64,000 nucleotides of DNA from Mycolicibacillus koreensis (GCF_002104795.1 NZ_NCXO01000001.1:62001-126000), one strand, 5' to 3'; shown: positions 19,386 to 30,965, counted from the stretch's first letter. Notes: generated from the sequence alone by a model not told the origin. A program made the numbers and translations.

Positions 19386-20342
19386 GTGCTGCCGACCGCG
19401 GCGACCCGGCTGTTGGGCATCACCGACCCGGTGGTGTGTGCGCCGATGGCCGCGGTCACCGGCGGCCGGTTGGCCGCCGCGGTCAGCCGCGCCGGGGGTC
19501 TCGGGCTTCTCGGCGGTGGCTACGGCGACCCGCGGTGGCTGCGTGAGCAGTTCGCACTCGCCGGCGACACCCCGGTGGGCTGCGGGTTCATCACCTGGGC
19601 GCTGACCGAGCGTCCCGAGGTGTTGACGCTGGCGCTGGCGCACGATCCGGTGGCGGTGATGCTCTCGTTCGGCGACCCGGCGCCGTTCGCGGCGAGGATC
19701 ATCGACTCCGGCGCCCGGTTGATCTGTCAGGTGCAGACCCTGGCCCACGCGCAGCGGGCCCTGCAGGTCGGTGCCGACGTGCTGGTCGCTCAGGGCAGCG
19801 AAGCCGGCGGGCACGGCTACGGTGCTCGCTCGACGATGACCCTGGTCCCCGAGGTCGTCGACCTGGTCGCCGCCCGCGGTCTCGACACCCCGGTGCTCGC
19901 TGCCGGCGGGATCGGCGACGGGCGGGGGCTGGCGGCGGCGTTGATGCTCGGTGCGTCCGGGGTGCTGTGCGGCACAAGGTTTTTCACTGCTGTCGAGGCG
20001 TTGAGTGCTCCCGCGGCGCGCGACCGGGTGGTCGCCGCCGACGGTGACACCACCTGCCGCACCGGGGTGTACGACGTGGTGCGCGGCTACCGGTGGCCCC
20101 CCGGGCACACGATGAGCGTGCTGCGCAACGCGTTCACCGAACGGTGGCACGGCGACGAATCCGGACTGCAGACCGCCGGTGCGAGCGTGGCCGCGCAGTA
20201 CCGCACTGCGGTGGCCGGCGACGACTACCGCATCGCCAATGTCACCGCCGGGCAGGCGGCCGGTGTCATCCGGTCCGCGGCGCCGGCGGGCCAGATCGTC
20301 ACCGAGATGGTCACCGGGGCCGCGGCGCTGCTGGGCCACTGA
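19386..20342 (+). CDS. Nitronate monooxygenase-type FMN enzyme
   Basis: A 318-residue TIM-barrel flavoprotein of the nitronate monooxygenase (2-nitropropane dioxygenase) family. It shows the N-terminal APMAAVTGG strand, AQGSEAGGHG near residue 137 and LAAGGIGDGRG near 175, which form the FMN phosphate site. The GTG start lies 12 bases after lemA, so it may be transcribed with it. It detoxifies alkyl nitronates in known members; the natural substrate here is unknown. A second, longer family member lies at 30978-32105. Confidence 0.87.
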   Translation: MLPTAATRLLGITDPVVCAPMAAVTGGRLAAAVSRAGGLGLLGGGYGDPRWLREQFALAGDTPVGCGFITWALTERPEVLTLALAHDPVAVMLSFGDPAPFAARIIDSGARLICQVQTLAHAQRALQVGADVLVAQGSEAGGHGYGARSTMTLVPEVVDLVAARGLDTPVLAAGGIGDGRGLAAALMLGASGVLCGTRFFTAVEALSAPAARDRVVAADGDTTCRTGVYDVVRGYRWPPGHTMSVLRNAFTERWHGDESGLQTAGASVAAQYRTAVAGDDYRIANVTAGQAAGVIRSAAPAGQIVTEMVTGAAALLGH

Positions 20343-20373
20343 ACCAGTCTGCCCGCCGCGGCCCGCCCGGTCG

Positions 20374-21465
20374 CTACACCCCGGTGCGCCACCCGGGCAG
20401 CATCTTGGGGCGCACCAGATACCGGGTGTCGGGCAATCCCAGCGTGCTGTTTTTGGTGTTGGTCGCCAGCGGCGCCAGCGGAGCGCCGACCGGGCCCAAC
20501 ATCGCGTTGGACGTGGTCGCGGTGCTCGGTGTCGCCACGGCCAGCGGAGCCGCATTACCGGCGGTCACCCCCCAGGCCGGCGGCACCGACAATGGTCCCA
20601 GCGTCCCGGCGCGAGCCAGACCGGCGGTGACCGTGCCCGCCATCCGGGGCGCCGCGGAGCTGACGCCGCCGGCCGCACCGGCGACGCCCCCGGTGGCCGC
20701 GCCGGCCCCGGCCGTGCCCAGGGCCCCGGCCGCCCCGGTCGCCAGTGCGCCTTTGGCCAGCCCCGCCGCGCCCACCACAAATCCCAGGCTGGAGGCGACG
20801 GTGCGGACGTGACTGCCGGTCTCGGAGGCGAACCGCGACAGCCAATTGAACTGGTCCCACGGCCCGGTCGGCGGCGTGGACTCCGCGGCGGTGGATGCTG
20901 CCGCCGTCACCGGCACGGCGCGTGCGGCACCGGTGTCGGCGCCCCGGCCGCCCCGCGTCGGCGGGGACCAGCTCGGCAGCACCGTGGCGGCGGTCGATGC
21001 GGTGGCGTAGGCGTGCATGGCGGCGGCGTTCTGCGCCCACATCGCGGTGTAGTGGGCCTCGGTCGCCGCGATCGCGGTGGCGTTCTGCCCCAGCAGGTTC
21101 GTGGCGATCAGGGTGGCGTTCAACGCCCGGTTGGCGGCGATCACCGGTGGAGCGACGGTGGCGGCGCGCGCCGTCTCGTAGGCGTTGGCCGCCGCGTGGG
21201 CCTGCAGCGCGGTCTGCTCGGCGTGCCCGGCGGTCAGCTGCAACCAGCCGGTGTAGCCGGCCAGGGCCTGCGCCGCGGTCATGGCCGTCGGGCCGCGCCA
21301 CGCACCGAGCAACTCGACGGCGATCGCGTGGTATCCGGCGGCGGCGGTGGACAGTTCGGCGGCCACCGCCGACCAGGCCGAGGCAGCCGCCAGCAGCGGT
21401 GCCGACCCGGGGCCGGTGTAGAGGCGGGTGGCGTTGATCTCCGGGGGGAGGGCGGCGAAGCTCAT
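20374..21465 (-). CDS. PPE family protein, PPE-SVP subgroup
   Basis: A 363-residue PPE protein. Pro7-Pro8-Glu9 open a helical PPE domain (about 1-175) containing the WRG turn near residue 60, and the C-terminal half has the GPLSVPPAW signature that defines the PPE-SVP subgroup. Such proteins are type VII (ESX-5-type) secretion substrates. The start ATG at 21465 has TGGAGG eight bases upstream; the longer in-frame extension to 21597 is rejected. There is no PE gene, EspG or ESX gene next to it, so its partner must be encoded elsewhere. Confidence 0.92.
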   Translation of the reverse strand: MSFAALPPEINATRLYTGPGSAPLLAAASAWSAVAAELSTAAAGYHAIAVELLGAWRGPTAMTAAQALAGYTGWLQLTAGHAEQTALQAHAAANAYETARAATVAPPVIAANRALNATLIATNLLGQNATAIAATEAHYTAMWAQNAAAMHAYATASTAATVLPSWSPPTRGGRGADTGAARAVPVTAAASTAAESTPPTGPWDQFNWLSRFASETGSHVRTVASSLGFVVGAAGLAKGALATGAAGALGTAGAGAATGGVAGAAGGVSSAAPRMAGTVTAGLARAGTLGPLSVPPAWGVTAGNAAPLAVATPSTATTSNAMLGPVGAPLAPLATNTKNSTLGLPDTRYLVRPKMLPGWRTGV

Positions 21466-21618
21466 CACCGGGCCTCCATTGCAGGCAGGGGTGTACACAT
21501 GGGGTTTCTCCTCGCGGATTCGGTACGGAACCCGTCGCGCGAGCGCAGCCGGTGACGCCGTGACCGAGGCCGGGACGTCACGAGCCGCGGCGATCACCTC
21601 GCGACGGCAGGGGGGACA

Positions 21619-21640
21619 CGCGTTCGCCGATGCGAACGCG
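21619..21640 (-). terminator. Nine-base-pair hairpin after the small hypothetical gene
   Basis: CGCGTTCGC pairs exactly with GCGAACGCG around a four-base CGAT loop. It lies between the end of the minus-strand gene 21682-22056 and the PPE gene. There is no U tract on either strand, as is common for mycobacterial terminators, so terminator function is inferred. Confidence 0.45.
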
Positions 21641-21681
21641 GCAGGTAAAGGCGCCCGGTGCGACCACCGCGCGCTGACCGA

Positions 21682-22056
21682 TCAGCGCCGCAGAATGCAG
21701 AACCGGGTGAGCTGATGGCGCCCGTCGCGGGGCGTGGCGGGTCTCGCCTCCTGGCGCGCCCCCGGACGGGTGGTCACGGCGACGGCGACCGCCGGAGGCG
21801 GGGCGGAATGCCCGAGGACCGAGGCCCGCAGCCGCGGCGGCGCGGTCCTGGTGGGCTGGGCCGAGTCGACCGCCCTGTCGGTGTGCGGCGTGGTGTCGTC
21901 GTTGAGGTCGGCCGGGGCAGGGGCGGCGATCGTCGGCGCCGCCACCACGGCTTGGGCCCGCGCCAGCGCGTAGCCCAGCGCGCCGGCCCACACGCTGACC
22001 ACAAGGGAGAGCACCGCGGCCAATTGCCGCCACGTCTTGCGCTGCGCCCCGTTCAC
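21682..22056 (-). CDS. Small membrane-anchored hypothetical protein
   Basis: A 124-residue protein from a GTG start. A basic N-terminus and one hydrophobic helix at about 12-33 are followed by a Pro/Ala/Arg-rich, low-complexity tail. I do not recognise it. TAAACT lies nine bases before the GTG on the minus strand, and the gene starts 12 bases after the stop of the Ddn-like gene, so it could be either read-through or independently transcribed. It may not be a conserved protein; coding is supported mainly by position and the clean N-terminal anchor. Confidence 0.5.
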   Translation of the reverse strand: MNGAQRKTWRQLAAVLSLVVSVWAGALGYALARAQAVVAAPTIAAPAPADLNDDTTPHTDRAVDSAQPTRTAPPRLRASVLGHSAPPPAVAVAVTTRPGARQEARPATPRDGRHQLTRFCILRR

Positions 22057-22068
22057 GATGGCGCCAGT

Positions 22069-22566
22069 TTAGCAGTATCCCGGCAGGTCAGCGGCTTCGA
22101 CGGTGACGGCCACGATCGGCAGCGCGGTGTTCACCGCGGTGACCGGGGTGCCCAGGGTCCGCTCCAGCACCTCGCGAAACCGCGCCCAGGCCCGCGGATG
22201 GGCTTCGATGTAGGCGGCCAGCGCCCGGTCGGCCTCCGGTTGGGGCAGCCGGTGGGCGGTGGCCGGCGCGGGGGCGTGGCTGCCCACGGTCACCCGCACC
22301 CGCGGGTCGGCGGTGATGTTGCGGAACCACTGGGCTTTCTCCCCGAACCCGGAGGCCACCAGATACCGGCCCGGTTCGGGACGCCCGAGGACTTCGAGCA
22401 CCACGTAGCGGGGCAGGCCGCTGCGGCGGCCGCGGTGCTCGAGCATCAGCAGCCGCGGGCCCAGCAGCGCGCCGAGTCGGGCGCGGTACAGCCAGATCGG
22501 CGCTCGCATCACCGGCGCCGTGCGCAGCAGCGCGGTGGCGGCGGCGACCAGGGGTGAACGAGCCAT
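22069..22566 (-). CDS. F420-dependent nitroreductase-like protein (Ddn family)
   Basis: A 165-residue split-beta-barrel protein of the deazaflavin-dependent nitroreductase family, which uses F420H2 to reduce quinones or nitro compounds. The family's HRGRRSGLPR phosphate-binding region, the ASGFGEKAQWFRNI segment and the ADPRVRV strand are visible. The start is the second ATG (22566), because AGGAGG ends seven bases upstream; the first ATG (22572) would touch that site directly. The TGA of the DedA gene overlaps this ATG by one base, a sign of translational coupling. Confidence 0.87.
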   Translation of the reverse strand: MARSPLVAAATALLRTAPVMRAPIWLYRARLGALLGPRLLMLEHRGRRSGLPRYVVLEVLGRPEPGRYLVASGFGEKAQWFRNITADPRVRVTVGSHAPAPATAHRLPQPEADRALAAYIEAHPRAWARFREVLERTLGTPVTAVNTALPIVAVTVEAADLPGYC

Positions 22567-23306
22567 CAGCATCCTCCTTCGACGGTGGCCGCGGCCGGTA
22601 CCCCCGGCGCGCGTGTCGGGCTCAGGCGGCGGTGTCGGCGCACCTCGTAGGCCGCCAGCAGGACCCCGAACGCGGCGATACCCGCCGACACCAGTGCCAG
22701 CGCCGGGCTGACGCGCCCGGTGACCGCGTCACCGAAGAGCACCAGCGCCGCGGTACCCGGTGTCAGGCCGACCACGGTGGCCACCGTGTAGGGCCGCACG
22801 CGGATTCCCGACGCCCCGGCGGCGTAGTTGATCACCGAGAACGGCACCGCCGGGATCAGCCGCAACGCCAGCACCGCCGCCCAGCCGCGCTCACGCAGCC
22901 GAGCCCGCAGCACGGTCAGCCGTTCACCGGTAGCCACCCCATCGAGCCGCCACCCGGTGGCGCGCACCAACAGCAGAGCCAACAGTGCGCTGGCGGTGCT
23001 CGCCGTCACCGCGAGCAGCACACCCAACCCTGCGCCGAACAGCAGCCCGGCGGCGAGGGTGAACACCGTGCGGGGAAACGGTGCGACCGTCACCACGACG
23101 TGAGCGAGGAAGAACACCACCGCGAACCACGGGCCGGCCGCACCCACCCAGTCGCGCACCTGCAACGCGGTCGGCACCGGCACGGCCACCACCACCGCCA
23201 CGACCGCGGCGGCCACCGCGGCCATCACCGCCAGACGCCGGGCGCTCAGCTGCCCGGCGGTGCTCAACAGCGTTGCCCAGATCGCCCGCAGCTGGGTGGT
23301 GGCCAC
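22566..23306 (-). CDS. TVP38/TMEM64 (DedA-like) membrane protein (Rv1491c-like)
   Basis: A 246-residue polytopic membrane protein of the VTT/SNARE-associated family. It has a first membrane helix at about 26-46, the conserved FPRTVFTLAAGLLFG region near 76-92, and the RLIPAVPFSVINYAAG re-entrant segment near 150-165. Family members move or flip phospholipids or help lipid carrier recycling. The GTG at 23306 is preferred to upstream in-frame codons by homology length. It is divergent from mutA, with 127 bases between. Confidence 0.88.
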   Translation of the reverse strand: MATTQLRAIWATLLSTAGQLSARRLAVMAAVAAAVVAVVVAVPVPTALQVRDWVGAAGPWFAVVFFLAHVVVTVAPFPRTVFTLAAGLLFGAGLGVLLAVTASTASALLALLLVRATGWRLDGVATGERLTVLRARLRERGWAAVLALRLIPAVPFSVINYAAGASGIRVRPYTVATVVGLTPGTAALVLFGDAVTGRVSPALALVSAGIAAFGVLLAAYEVRRHRRLSPTRAPGVPAAATVEGGC

Positions 23307-23364
23307 GTCGCCAGGGTACGGTCCGCGGACCGGGAGCAAGGCCCCCGGTAGGCCGGTGCGGCGA

Positions 23365-23370
23365 TAAATT
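23365..23370 (+). promoter_or_regulatory. Candidate -10 element for mutA
   Basis: TAAATT is the best TANNNT match in the 127-base divergent gap and would give a leader of about 57 bases before the mutA GTG. No cobalamin riboswitch (B12 box) is visible in this leader. Confidence 0.35.
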
Positions 23371-23433
23371 AGCCTGGTTGACATCGGAACGGTCGCCGGG
23401 AGGCCGACCAGGTCATCACAACAGGAGTCGCCG

Positions 23434-25284
23434 GTGTCAGTTGAGGTACCCGCCGAACAGGCCGACCTGGAGCAGTCGCGCGCCCGGTGGCGGCGCGGGG
23501 TGGCCGGGGTGCTGGCGAAGAGTCTGCGCTGCGAGCCCGACGAACTCGGCGACGAGCCGGAACGCAAGCTCGACACCCCCACCTACGAGGGGTTCGCGAT
23601 CCGTCCGCTCTACACCGCGCTCGACGAGCGGCCGGAACCGCCGCTGCCCGGGGTGTGGCCGTTCACCCGCGGCGGCGATGCGCTGCGCGACGTCAAATCC
23701 GGCTGGAAAGTCGCCGAGGTCTTCCCGGTCGAGCCCGGCACTGCGGCCGACAACGACGCCGTGCTCGGAGCCCTCGCCGACGGGGTCAGCGCGCTGGTGC
23801 TGCGCATCGGCGCCGACGGCGTTCCCGCCGATCAGGTCACGACGTTGCTCGACGGGGTCTATCTGGACCTGATGCCGGTGCTCATCGCCGACGCCGGGCC
23901 CGGCGACTACACCACGGTCGCCGACGTGCTGATCGGTCTGGTCGAGGCGCTGCCCGCCGAGCAGCGGCGCACCCTGGCGATCGATGTGGGCGCCGACCCG
24001 CTCACCGCAGCGATCAGCGGGCGCCCCGCACCGGAATTGGCGGAACTGACGGCGGTGGCCGCGCGGCTGCCCGCCGGGATGCGTGCGATCACCATCGACG
24101 GCGCAGCGCTGCACAACCGCGGCGCCAACGCCAGCTGGGAGCTGGGGGCGGCGATCGCCGCGGCGGTGGCCTACCTGCGGGCGCTCACCGAGGCGGGTCT
24201 GTCGGTCGAAGCGGCGCTGAGGCAGATCAGTTTCCGGTTCGCCGCCGACGACGACCAGTTCCTCACCATCGCCAAGCTGCGGGCCGCCCGCCAGCTGTGG
24301 GCCCGGGTCGCCGAGGTACTCGGGGTTCCCGACGCCGGCGCCGCCACCTGCCACGTGGAGACGTCCCGGGCGATGATGACCCAACGCGACCCCTGGGTGA
24401 ACATGCTGCGCACCACGCTGGCGGCGTTCGGCGCCGGCATCGGCGGGGCCGACACGGTGCTGGTGCGCCCCTTCGATGCGGAGATACCGGGCGGGTACCC
24501 CGACACCCCGACGAGCTTCTCGCGCCGCATGGCCCGCAACACCCAACTGCTGCTGCTCGAGGAATCCCACCTGGGCCAGGTGCTCGACCCGGCCGGCGGG
24601 TCGTGGTTCGTCGAAGACCTCACCGCCCGCCTCGCCGAATCGGGATGGGAGCACTTCACCGACCTCGAGGCCCGGGGCGGCTTCGAGGCGGCCCGCGATC
24701 ACCTGCTCGCCGAGGTCGACGCCGTCGCCGAGCGCCGCGGCGGCGACATCGCCCACCGGCGCACCGCGATCACCGGGGTCAACGAGTACCCGAACCTGGC
24801 GGAGCAGCCGCTGCCGACCACCGGAGGTGACCCGGCCGTGCGCCGCTACTCCGCCGGTTTCGAGGCGCTGCGCGACCGCTCCGATGCGCGGCTGGACGAC
24901 AGCGGGGCACGCCCGCAGGTGCTGCTGCTGCCGCTGGGGCCGCTGGCCGAACACAACGTGCGCGCAACGTTTTCGACGAACCTGTTGGCGGCCGGCGGGA
25001 TCGAGGCGATCAACCCGGGCACCGTCACCGCCGAGGGTGTGGCCGCCGCCGTCGCGGACGCCGGTAGCCCGCCGGTGGCGGTGCTGTGCGGCACCGACAC
25101 CCGCTACGGCCAGGAGGCCGCGGCCGTGGTAGCCGCCGCCCGCGCCGCGGGCGTCGACCACATCTGTCTGGCCGGACCGGCCAGCGCCGTCGCCGACGCC
25201 GACCCTGCACCTGACGCCTATCTGACCGCGAAAATCGATGCGGTCGAGGTGTTGTCGAGCCTGCTCAGCCGATTGGGAGCCTAG
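23434..25284 (+). CDS. mutA: Methylmalonyl-CoA mutase small subunit
   Basis: The 616-residue non-catalytic subunit of the heterodimeric adenosylcobalamin enzyme that interconverts methylmalonyl-CoA and succinyl-CoA, used for propionate from odd-chain fatty acids and cholesterol and to supply methylmalonyl units. It has the mutase TIM barrel but lacks the DxHxxG cobalamin-binding motif, as expected for the small subunit. A GTG start with ACAGGAG upstream. mutB follows six bases later. Confidence 0.96.
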   Translation: MSVEVPAEQADLEQSRARWRRGVAGVLAKSLRCEPDELGDEPERKLDTPTYEGFAIRPLYTALDERPEPPLPGVWPFTRGGDALRDVKSGWKVAEVFPVEPGTAADNDAVLGALADGVSALVLRIGADGVPADQVTTLLDGVYLDLMPVLIADAGPGDYTTVADVLIGLVEALPAEQRRTLAIDVGADPLTAAISGRPAPELAELTAVAARLPAGMRAITIDGAALHNRGANASWELGAAIAAAVAYLRALTEAGLSVEAALRQISFRFAADDDQFLTIAKLRAARQLWARVAEVLGVPDAGAATCHVETSRAMMTQRDPWVNMLRTTLAAFGAGIGGADTVLVRPFDAEIPGGYPDTPTSFSRRMARNTQLLLLEESHLGQVLDPAGGSWFVEDLTARLAESGWEHFTDLEARGGFEAARDHLLAEVDAVAERRGGDIAHRRTAITGVNEYPNLAEQPLPTTGGDPAVRRYSAGFEALRDRSDARLDDSGARPQVLLLPLGPLAEHNVRATFSTNLLAAGGIEAINPGTVTAEGVAAAVADAGSPPVAVLCGTDTRYGQEAAAVVAAARAAGVDHICLAGPASAVADADPAPDAYLTAKIDAVEVLSSLLSRLGA

Positions 25285-25289
25285 CCGCG

Positions 25290-27554
<2,265 letters not shown>

Positions 27555-27559
27555 AGTAG

Positions 27560-28555
27560 GTGGCAGACATCGCAGCACGCGTCGAGACCGTCGCCGAGCG
27601 GGCGGCGGCGATCCGCGCCGGGGACCGCGCCGCCTTGGCGCGGGCCATCACCCGGGTTGAGTCCACCCGCGCCGACCACCGTGACGACGCCCAGCAGCTG
27701 CTGCTGGAGCTGGCCGCCGACGCCGGGCGTGCCCAGCACGTCGGGATCACCGGGGTGCCCGGGGTCGGCAAGTCCACCACGATCGAGGCGCTGGGAATGC
27801 ACCTCATCGACCAGGGGATGCGGGTGGCGGTGCTGGCGGTCGACCCGTCCTCGACCCGCACCGGCGGATCCATCCTCGGCGACAAGACCCGCATGCAGCG
27901 CCTCGCCACCCATCCGGACGCCTACATCCGGCCGTCGCCGACCTCGGGCACCCTCGGCGGGGTCGCCCGCGCCACCCGGGAGACCATCGTGCTGCTGGAG
28001 GCGGCCGGTTTCGACGTCATCCTGGTCGAGACCGTCGGGGTCGGCCAGTCGGAGGTCACGGTGGCCGGCATGGTCGACACGTTCGTGTTCCTCACCCTCG
28101 CGCGCACCGGTGACCAGCTGCAGGGCATCAAAAAAGGGGTGTTGGAGCTGGCCGACGTCGTCGTGGTCAACAAGGCCGACGGCGACCATCTGCCGGAGGC
28201 GCGGATGGCCGCCCGGGAACTCTCCGGAGCGCTGCGACTGATCTATCCCCGCGAAACCCTGTGGCGGCCCCCGGTATTGACGATGAGCGCGCTGGAGGGC
28301 ACCGGGGTGGCCGAGCTGTGGCAGACCGTGCAACGCCACCGCCAGGTCCTCACCGAGGCCGGCGAGTTCGACACCCGCCGACGCCGCCAGCAGGTCGAGT
28401 GGACCTGGGAGTTGGTGCGCGACACGGTGGTCGACCGGGTGCTCTCCCATCCGGGGGTGCGGGGTCGGCGCGCCGAGTTGGAGAACCAGGTGCTGGCCGG
28501 GGAACTCACCCCGGTGCTTGCCGCTGAGCAAATCCTGCGGATCGCAGCGGGCTAA
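27560..28555 (+). CDS. meaB: Methylmalonyl-CoA mutase GTPase chaperone MeaB
   Basis: A 331-residue SIMIBI-class G protein that guards cofactor loading and repair of methylmalonyl-CoA mutase. The P-loop GVPGVGKS is at 65-72, a DPSSTRTGG switch segment follows near 95, the ETVGVGQSE base-binding/switch region near 157-165, and NKAD near 197. The GTG start lies six bases behind mutB. In M. tuberculosis the mazE4/mazF4 genes sit between mutB and this gene; they are absent here. Confidence 0.95.
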   Translation: MADIAARVETVAERAAAIRAGDRAALARAITRVESTRADHRDDAQQLLLELAADAGRAQHVGITGVPGVGKSTTIEALGMHLIDQGMRVAVLAVDPSSTRTGGSILGDKTRMQRLATHPDAYIRPSPTSGTLGGVARATRETIVLLEAAGFDVILVETVGVGQSEVTVAGMVDTFVFLTLARTGDQLQGIKKGVLELADVVVVNKADGDHLPEARMAARELSGALRLIYPRETLWRPPVLTMSALEGTGVAELWQTVQRHRQVLTEAGEFDTRRRRQQVEWTWELVRDTVVDRVLSHPGVRGRRAELENQVLAGELTPVLAAEQILRIAAG

Positions 28556-28571
28556 CAGTTAGATAACTTCA

Positions 28572-28607
28572 CTTTTGTTTGCCGCCAGACGGCGTACATT
28601 CGGTGAT
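28572..28607 (+). promoter_or_regulatory. lipL promoter (leaderless)
   Basis: The -10 TACATT at 28595-28600 ends seven bases before the ATG, and CTTTTG at 28572-28577 lies 17 bases upstream at the -35 position. The segment 28556-28600 is visibly AT-richer than its surroundings. Confidence 0.55.
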
Positions 28608-29879
28608 ATGGGCCACAATTCACCGCGTCGTAACGCCGATCGACCCGGACTTCCGCGTGGGGTGAGCGGTGCCGCGGACCCGCGCTTCTCCGCCGCCGTG
28701 CGGTTGTTCACCGCGATGTTCCCGGGCCGCCCGTTCGGCGGCGGTGCGCTCACCGTCTACCTGCACGGACAACCCGTCGTCGACGTCTGGACCGGGTTCT
28801 CCGACCGGCGCGGCCGGGTGAGGTGGGGGGAGAACACCGCGGCGATGGTGTTCTCCGGAACGAAAGGCATGGCCGCCACCGTTATTCACCGCCTCGCCGA
28901 CCGCGGCCTGATCGATTACGACACCCCGGTCGCCGAATACTGGCCGGCGTTCGCGGCCAACGGCAAGGGGGCTCTGACGGTGCGCGACATGCTGCGTCAC
29001 CGTGCCGGGCTCGACCATCTGCAGGGGGTGAGCAACGCCGAATTGCTGGACCACCAACTGATGGAACAGCGCATTGCTGCAGCCGCCCCGGGGCGCCATC
29101 TGGGCAAACCCGCCTACCATGCGTTGACGTTCGGGTGGCTACTGTCGGGGCTGGCCCGAGCGGTGACCGGCAAGGGCATGGGGGAGTTGGTGCGCAGCGA
29201 ACTCGCCGAGCCGCTGGACACCGACGGGCTGTATCTGGGTCGGCCCCCGGCCGACGCCCCGACCGAGGTGGCGCGCATCGTCATGCCCCAGCGGGGGATG
29301 ACGATGCCGTTGATGGGCCGGATGGTGCCGGGACTGGCGGCCCGCTCCGGATCGCGGGCGCTCGGCGCGATCTACTTCCCCGGGTTGGTCTCCTCGGTGC
29401 AGGGGGTGATCCCGCTGCTGGACACCGAGGCCCCGGCGGTCAACGGGGTGGCCACCGCCCGTGGGCTGGCCCGCATGTACGGCGCGATCGCCAACGGTGG
29501 GCGCCTCGACGGCACCGAGTTCCTCTCGGCGAACCGGACGGCCGCGCTCTCCGGGCGGACCCGCCTGCGCGCCGACGGCAACCTGGTGCTGCCGCTGCCG
29601 TTCCACCTCGGCTACCACGCCGCGCCGCTGGGGGTGCTGCCCGGCTTCGGCCACGTCGGGCTGGGCGGCTCGGCGGGCTGGGCCGACCCGGCCACCGGGG
29701 TGGGGTTCGGCTTCGTGCACAACCGGCTGCTGACGCCGTTCGTGCTCTCCGACCACGCCGGGTTCGTCGCCCTGGGCAACCTGATCCGCCGCGCGGCGGC
29801 CGGGCTGCACGAGCGTGACATCACCGCGGTGAGCCGCTTCGGCGCACCGTTTCGCCGCGTCGACGCGGCCGCCGGCTGA
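28608..29879 (+). CDS. lipL: Esterase/beta-lactamase-fold hydrolase LipL
   Basis: A 423-residue serine hydrolase of the class C beta-lactamase/esterase VIII family, matching M. tuberculosis LipL. The nucleophile motif is Ser83-x-x-Lys86 (FSGTKG), followed by the Tyr of YHALTFGWL and the VGLGGSAGW region near the C-terminus. The ATG at 28608 is preferred to a codon at 28575 because of the promoter spacing and family length. Family members cut short-chain esters and some are surface-located; no signal peptide is seen here. Confidence 0.92.
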   Translation: MGHNSPRRNADRPGLPRGVSGAADPRFSAAVRLFTAMFPGRPFGGGALTVYLHGQPVVDVWTGFSDRRGRVRWGENTAAMVFSGTKGMAATVIHRLADRGLIDYDTPVAEYWPAFAANGKGALTVRDMLRHRAGLDHLQGVSNAELLDHQLMEQRIAAAAPGRHLGKPAYHALTFGWLLSGLARAVTGKGMGELVRSELAEPLDTDGLYLGRPPADAPTEVARIVMPQRGMTMPLMGRMVPGLAARSGSRALGAIYFPGLVSSVQGVIPLLDTEAPAVNGVATARGLARMYGAIANGGRLDGTEFLSANRTAALSGRTRLRADGNLVLPLPFHLGYHAAPLGVLPGFGHVGLGGSAGWADPATGVGFGFVHNRLLTPFVLSDHAGFVALGNLIRRAAAGLHERDITAVSRFGAPFRRVDAAAG

Positions 29880-29988
29880 GGTTCTGGTCAGCACCGCCGA
29901 CAATGGTCTAGGGTTTACCCAAGTCACGGTTGGAGAAATGCCGGACCCGACAGTCCCCACAGGTCGACGGTAGAGGAGTCACCACAGC

Positions 29989-30429
29989 ATGAGCATCGCC
30001 GAACGCAGCACGCAGACCATCTGGGAGGGCCCGCTGGCCTCCGGGACCGGCACCTTCGCCAACAGCAGCAGCACCGTGCTCGACGGCCAGCAGGTGACGT
30101 GGGCGGCGCGCACCGAGGCCCCCGGCGGCAAGACCTCCCCGGAAGAACTCGCCGCGGCGGCGCACTCGTCGTGCTTTTCGATGGCGCTCTCACTGAAGTT
30201 GGGGGAGAACAAGACTCCGCCGCAGCGCCTCGAGGTCACCGCGACGGTCACCCTCGACGAGGTAGACGGCGCCCCGACGATCACCACGTCGGCGTTGACC
30301 GTGCGCGCCCAGGTGCCCGACATCGACAAGGACACCTTCGCCTCGGTGGTCGACGAGGCCGCCGCGCTCTGCCCGGTGTCGCGGCTGTTCGCCGGCGCGA
30401 CGATCACCGTCGACGCGCAGCTCGCCTGA
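29989..30429 (+). CDS. OsmC/Ohr-family peroxiredoxin
   Basis: A 146-residue thiol peroxidase of the OsmC family, which reduces organic hydroperoxides. The two redox cysteines are Cys62 (in HSSCFSMAL) and Cys128 (in LCPVSRL), with Arg41 and Glu53 available for the active site. AGAGGAG lies about ten bases before the ATG. It is followed 13 bases later by a hemerythrin gene, suggesting a small oxidative-stress operon. Confidence 0.92.
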   Translation: MSIAERSTQTIWEGPLASGTGTFANSSSTVLDGQQVTWAARTEAPGGKTSPEELAAAAHSSCFSMALSLKLGENKTPPQRLEVTATVTLDEVDGAPTITTSALTVRAQVPDIDKDTFASVVDEAAALCPVSRLFAGATITVDAQLA

Positions 30430-30442
30430 GGACACCGCGCCG

Positions 30443-30931
30443 ATGTCCGCTGACACCGCCGACACCGCGCTGTCGGTGATCCTGGAACGCGAACACCACG
30501 AGATCGACGCCGGGATCGAGCAATTCCTCACCGCCCTCGGCGACGGCACGGTGAACCCCGAGCCGTTGACGAGTGCGCTGGAGGCGCTGCGCCGGCACAT
30601 CTACCTCGAAGAGGTGCTGCTGTTCCCGCCGCTGCGAGTGGGCGGGCTGATGATGCCGATCATGGTGATGATCCGTGAGCACGGCGAGATGTGGCACCTG
30701 ATGGAGGCTCTCGACGCCGGGCTGGCCGACGCGGCCACGCCCGACGAACTGGGGCAGACCTGCCGACAGCTCATGGAGCTGCTGGAGCGGCACAACTCCA
30801 AGGAGGAGCCGGTCATCTACCCGCACGCCGACGCCGACATGCCGCCGCAGGCCGACACCAAGGTACGCAAGTTCCTCGACGGCGGCACCACCCCGGATGG
30901 GTGGGTCTGCCAGCAGGCCGCGGTCGGCTGA
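30443..30931 (+). CDS. Hemerythrin HHE-domain protein
   Basis: A 162-residue four-helix protein with a likely non-haem di-iron site. Candidate ligands in the expected order are His18/His19, His52 with Glu56, His80, His117 with Glu121, and His128-x-Asp130. Mycobacterial hemerythrin-like proteins respond to peroxide and nitric oxide. It is encoded 13 bases behind OsmC. No attached signalling domain is present. Confidence 0.9.
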   Translation: MSADTADTALSVILEREHHEIDAGIEQFLTALGDGTVNPEPLTSALEALRRHIYLEEVLLFPPLRVGGLMMPIMVMIREHGEMWHLMEALDAGLADAATPDELGQTCRQLMELLERHNSKEEPVIYPHADADMPPQADTKVRKFLDGGTTPDGWVCQQAAVG

Positions 30932-30965
30932 CCCGTCGTCGGGTGCCGCGTCCCGCCGGCGCTGA

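Noticed and set aside
22567..22572. First ATG of the Ddn-like gene at 22572
   Set aside because: It directly touches AGGAGG with no spacer; the ATG at 22566 has ideal spacing and overlaps the upstream stop.
23307..23433. Cobalamin riboswitch before mutA
   Set aside because: The B12-box and the expected large leader are absent; the leader from the best -10 is only about 57 bases.
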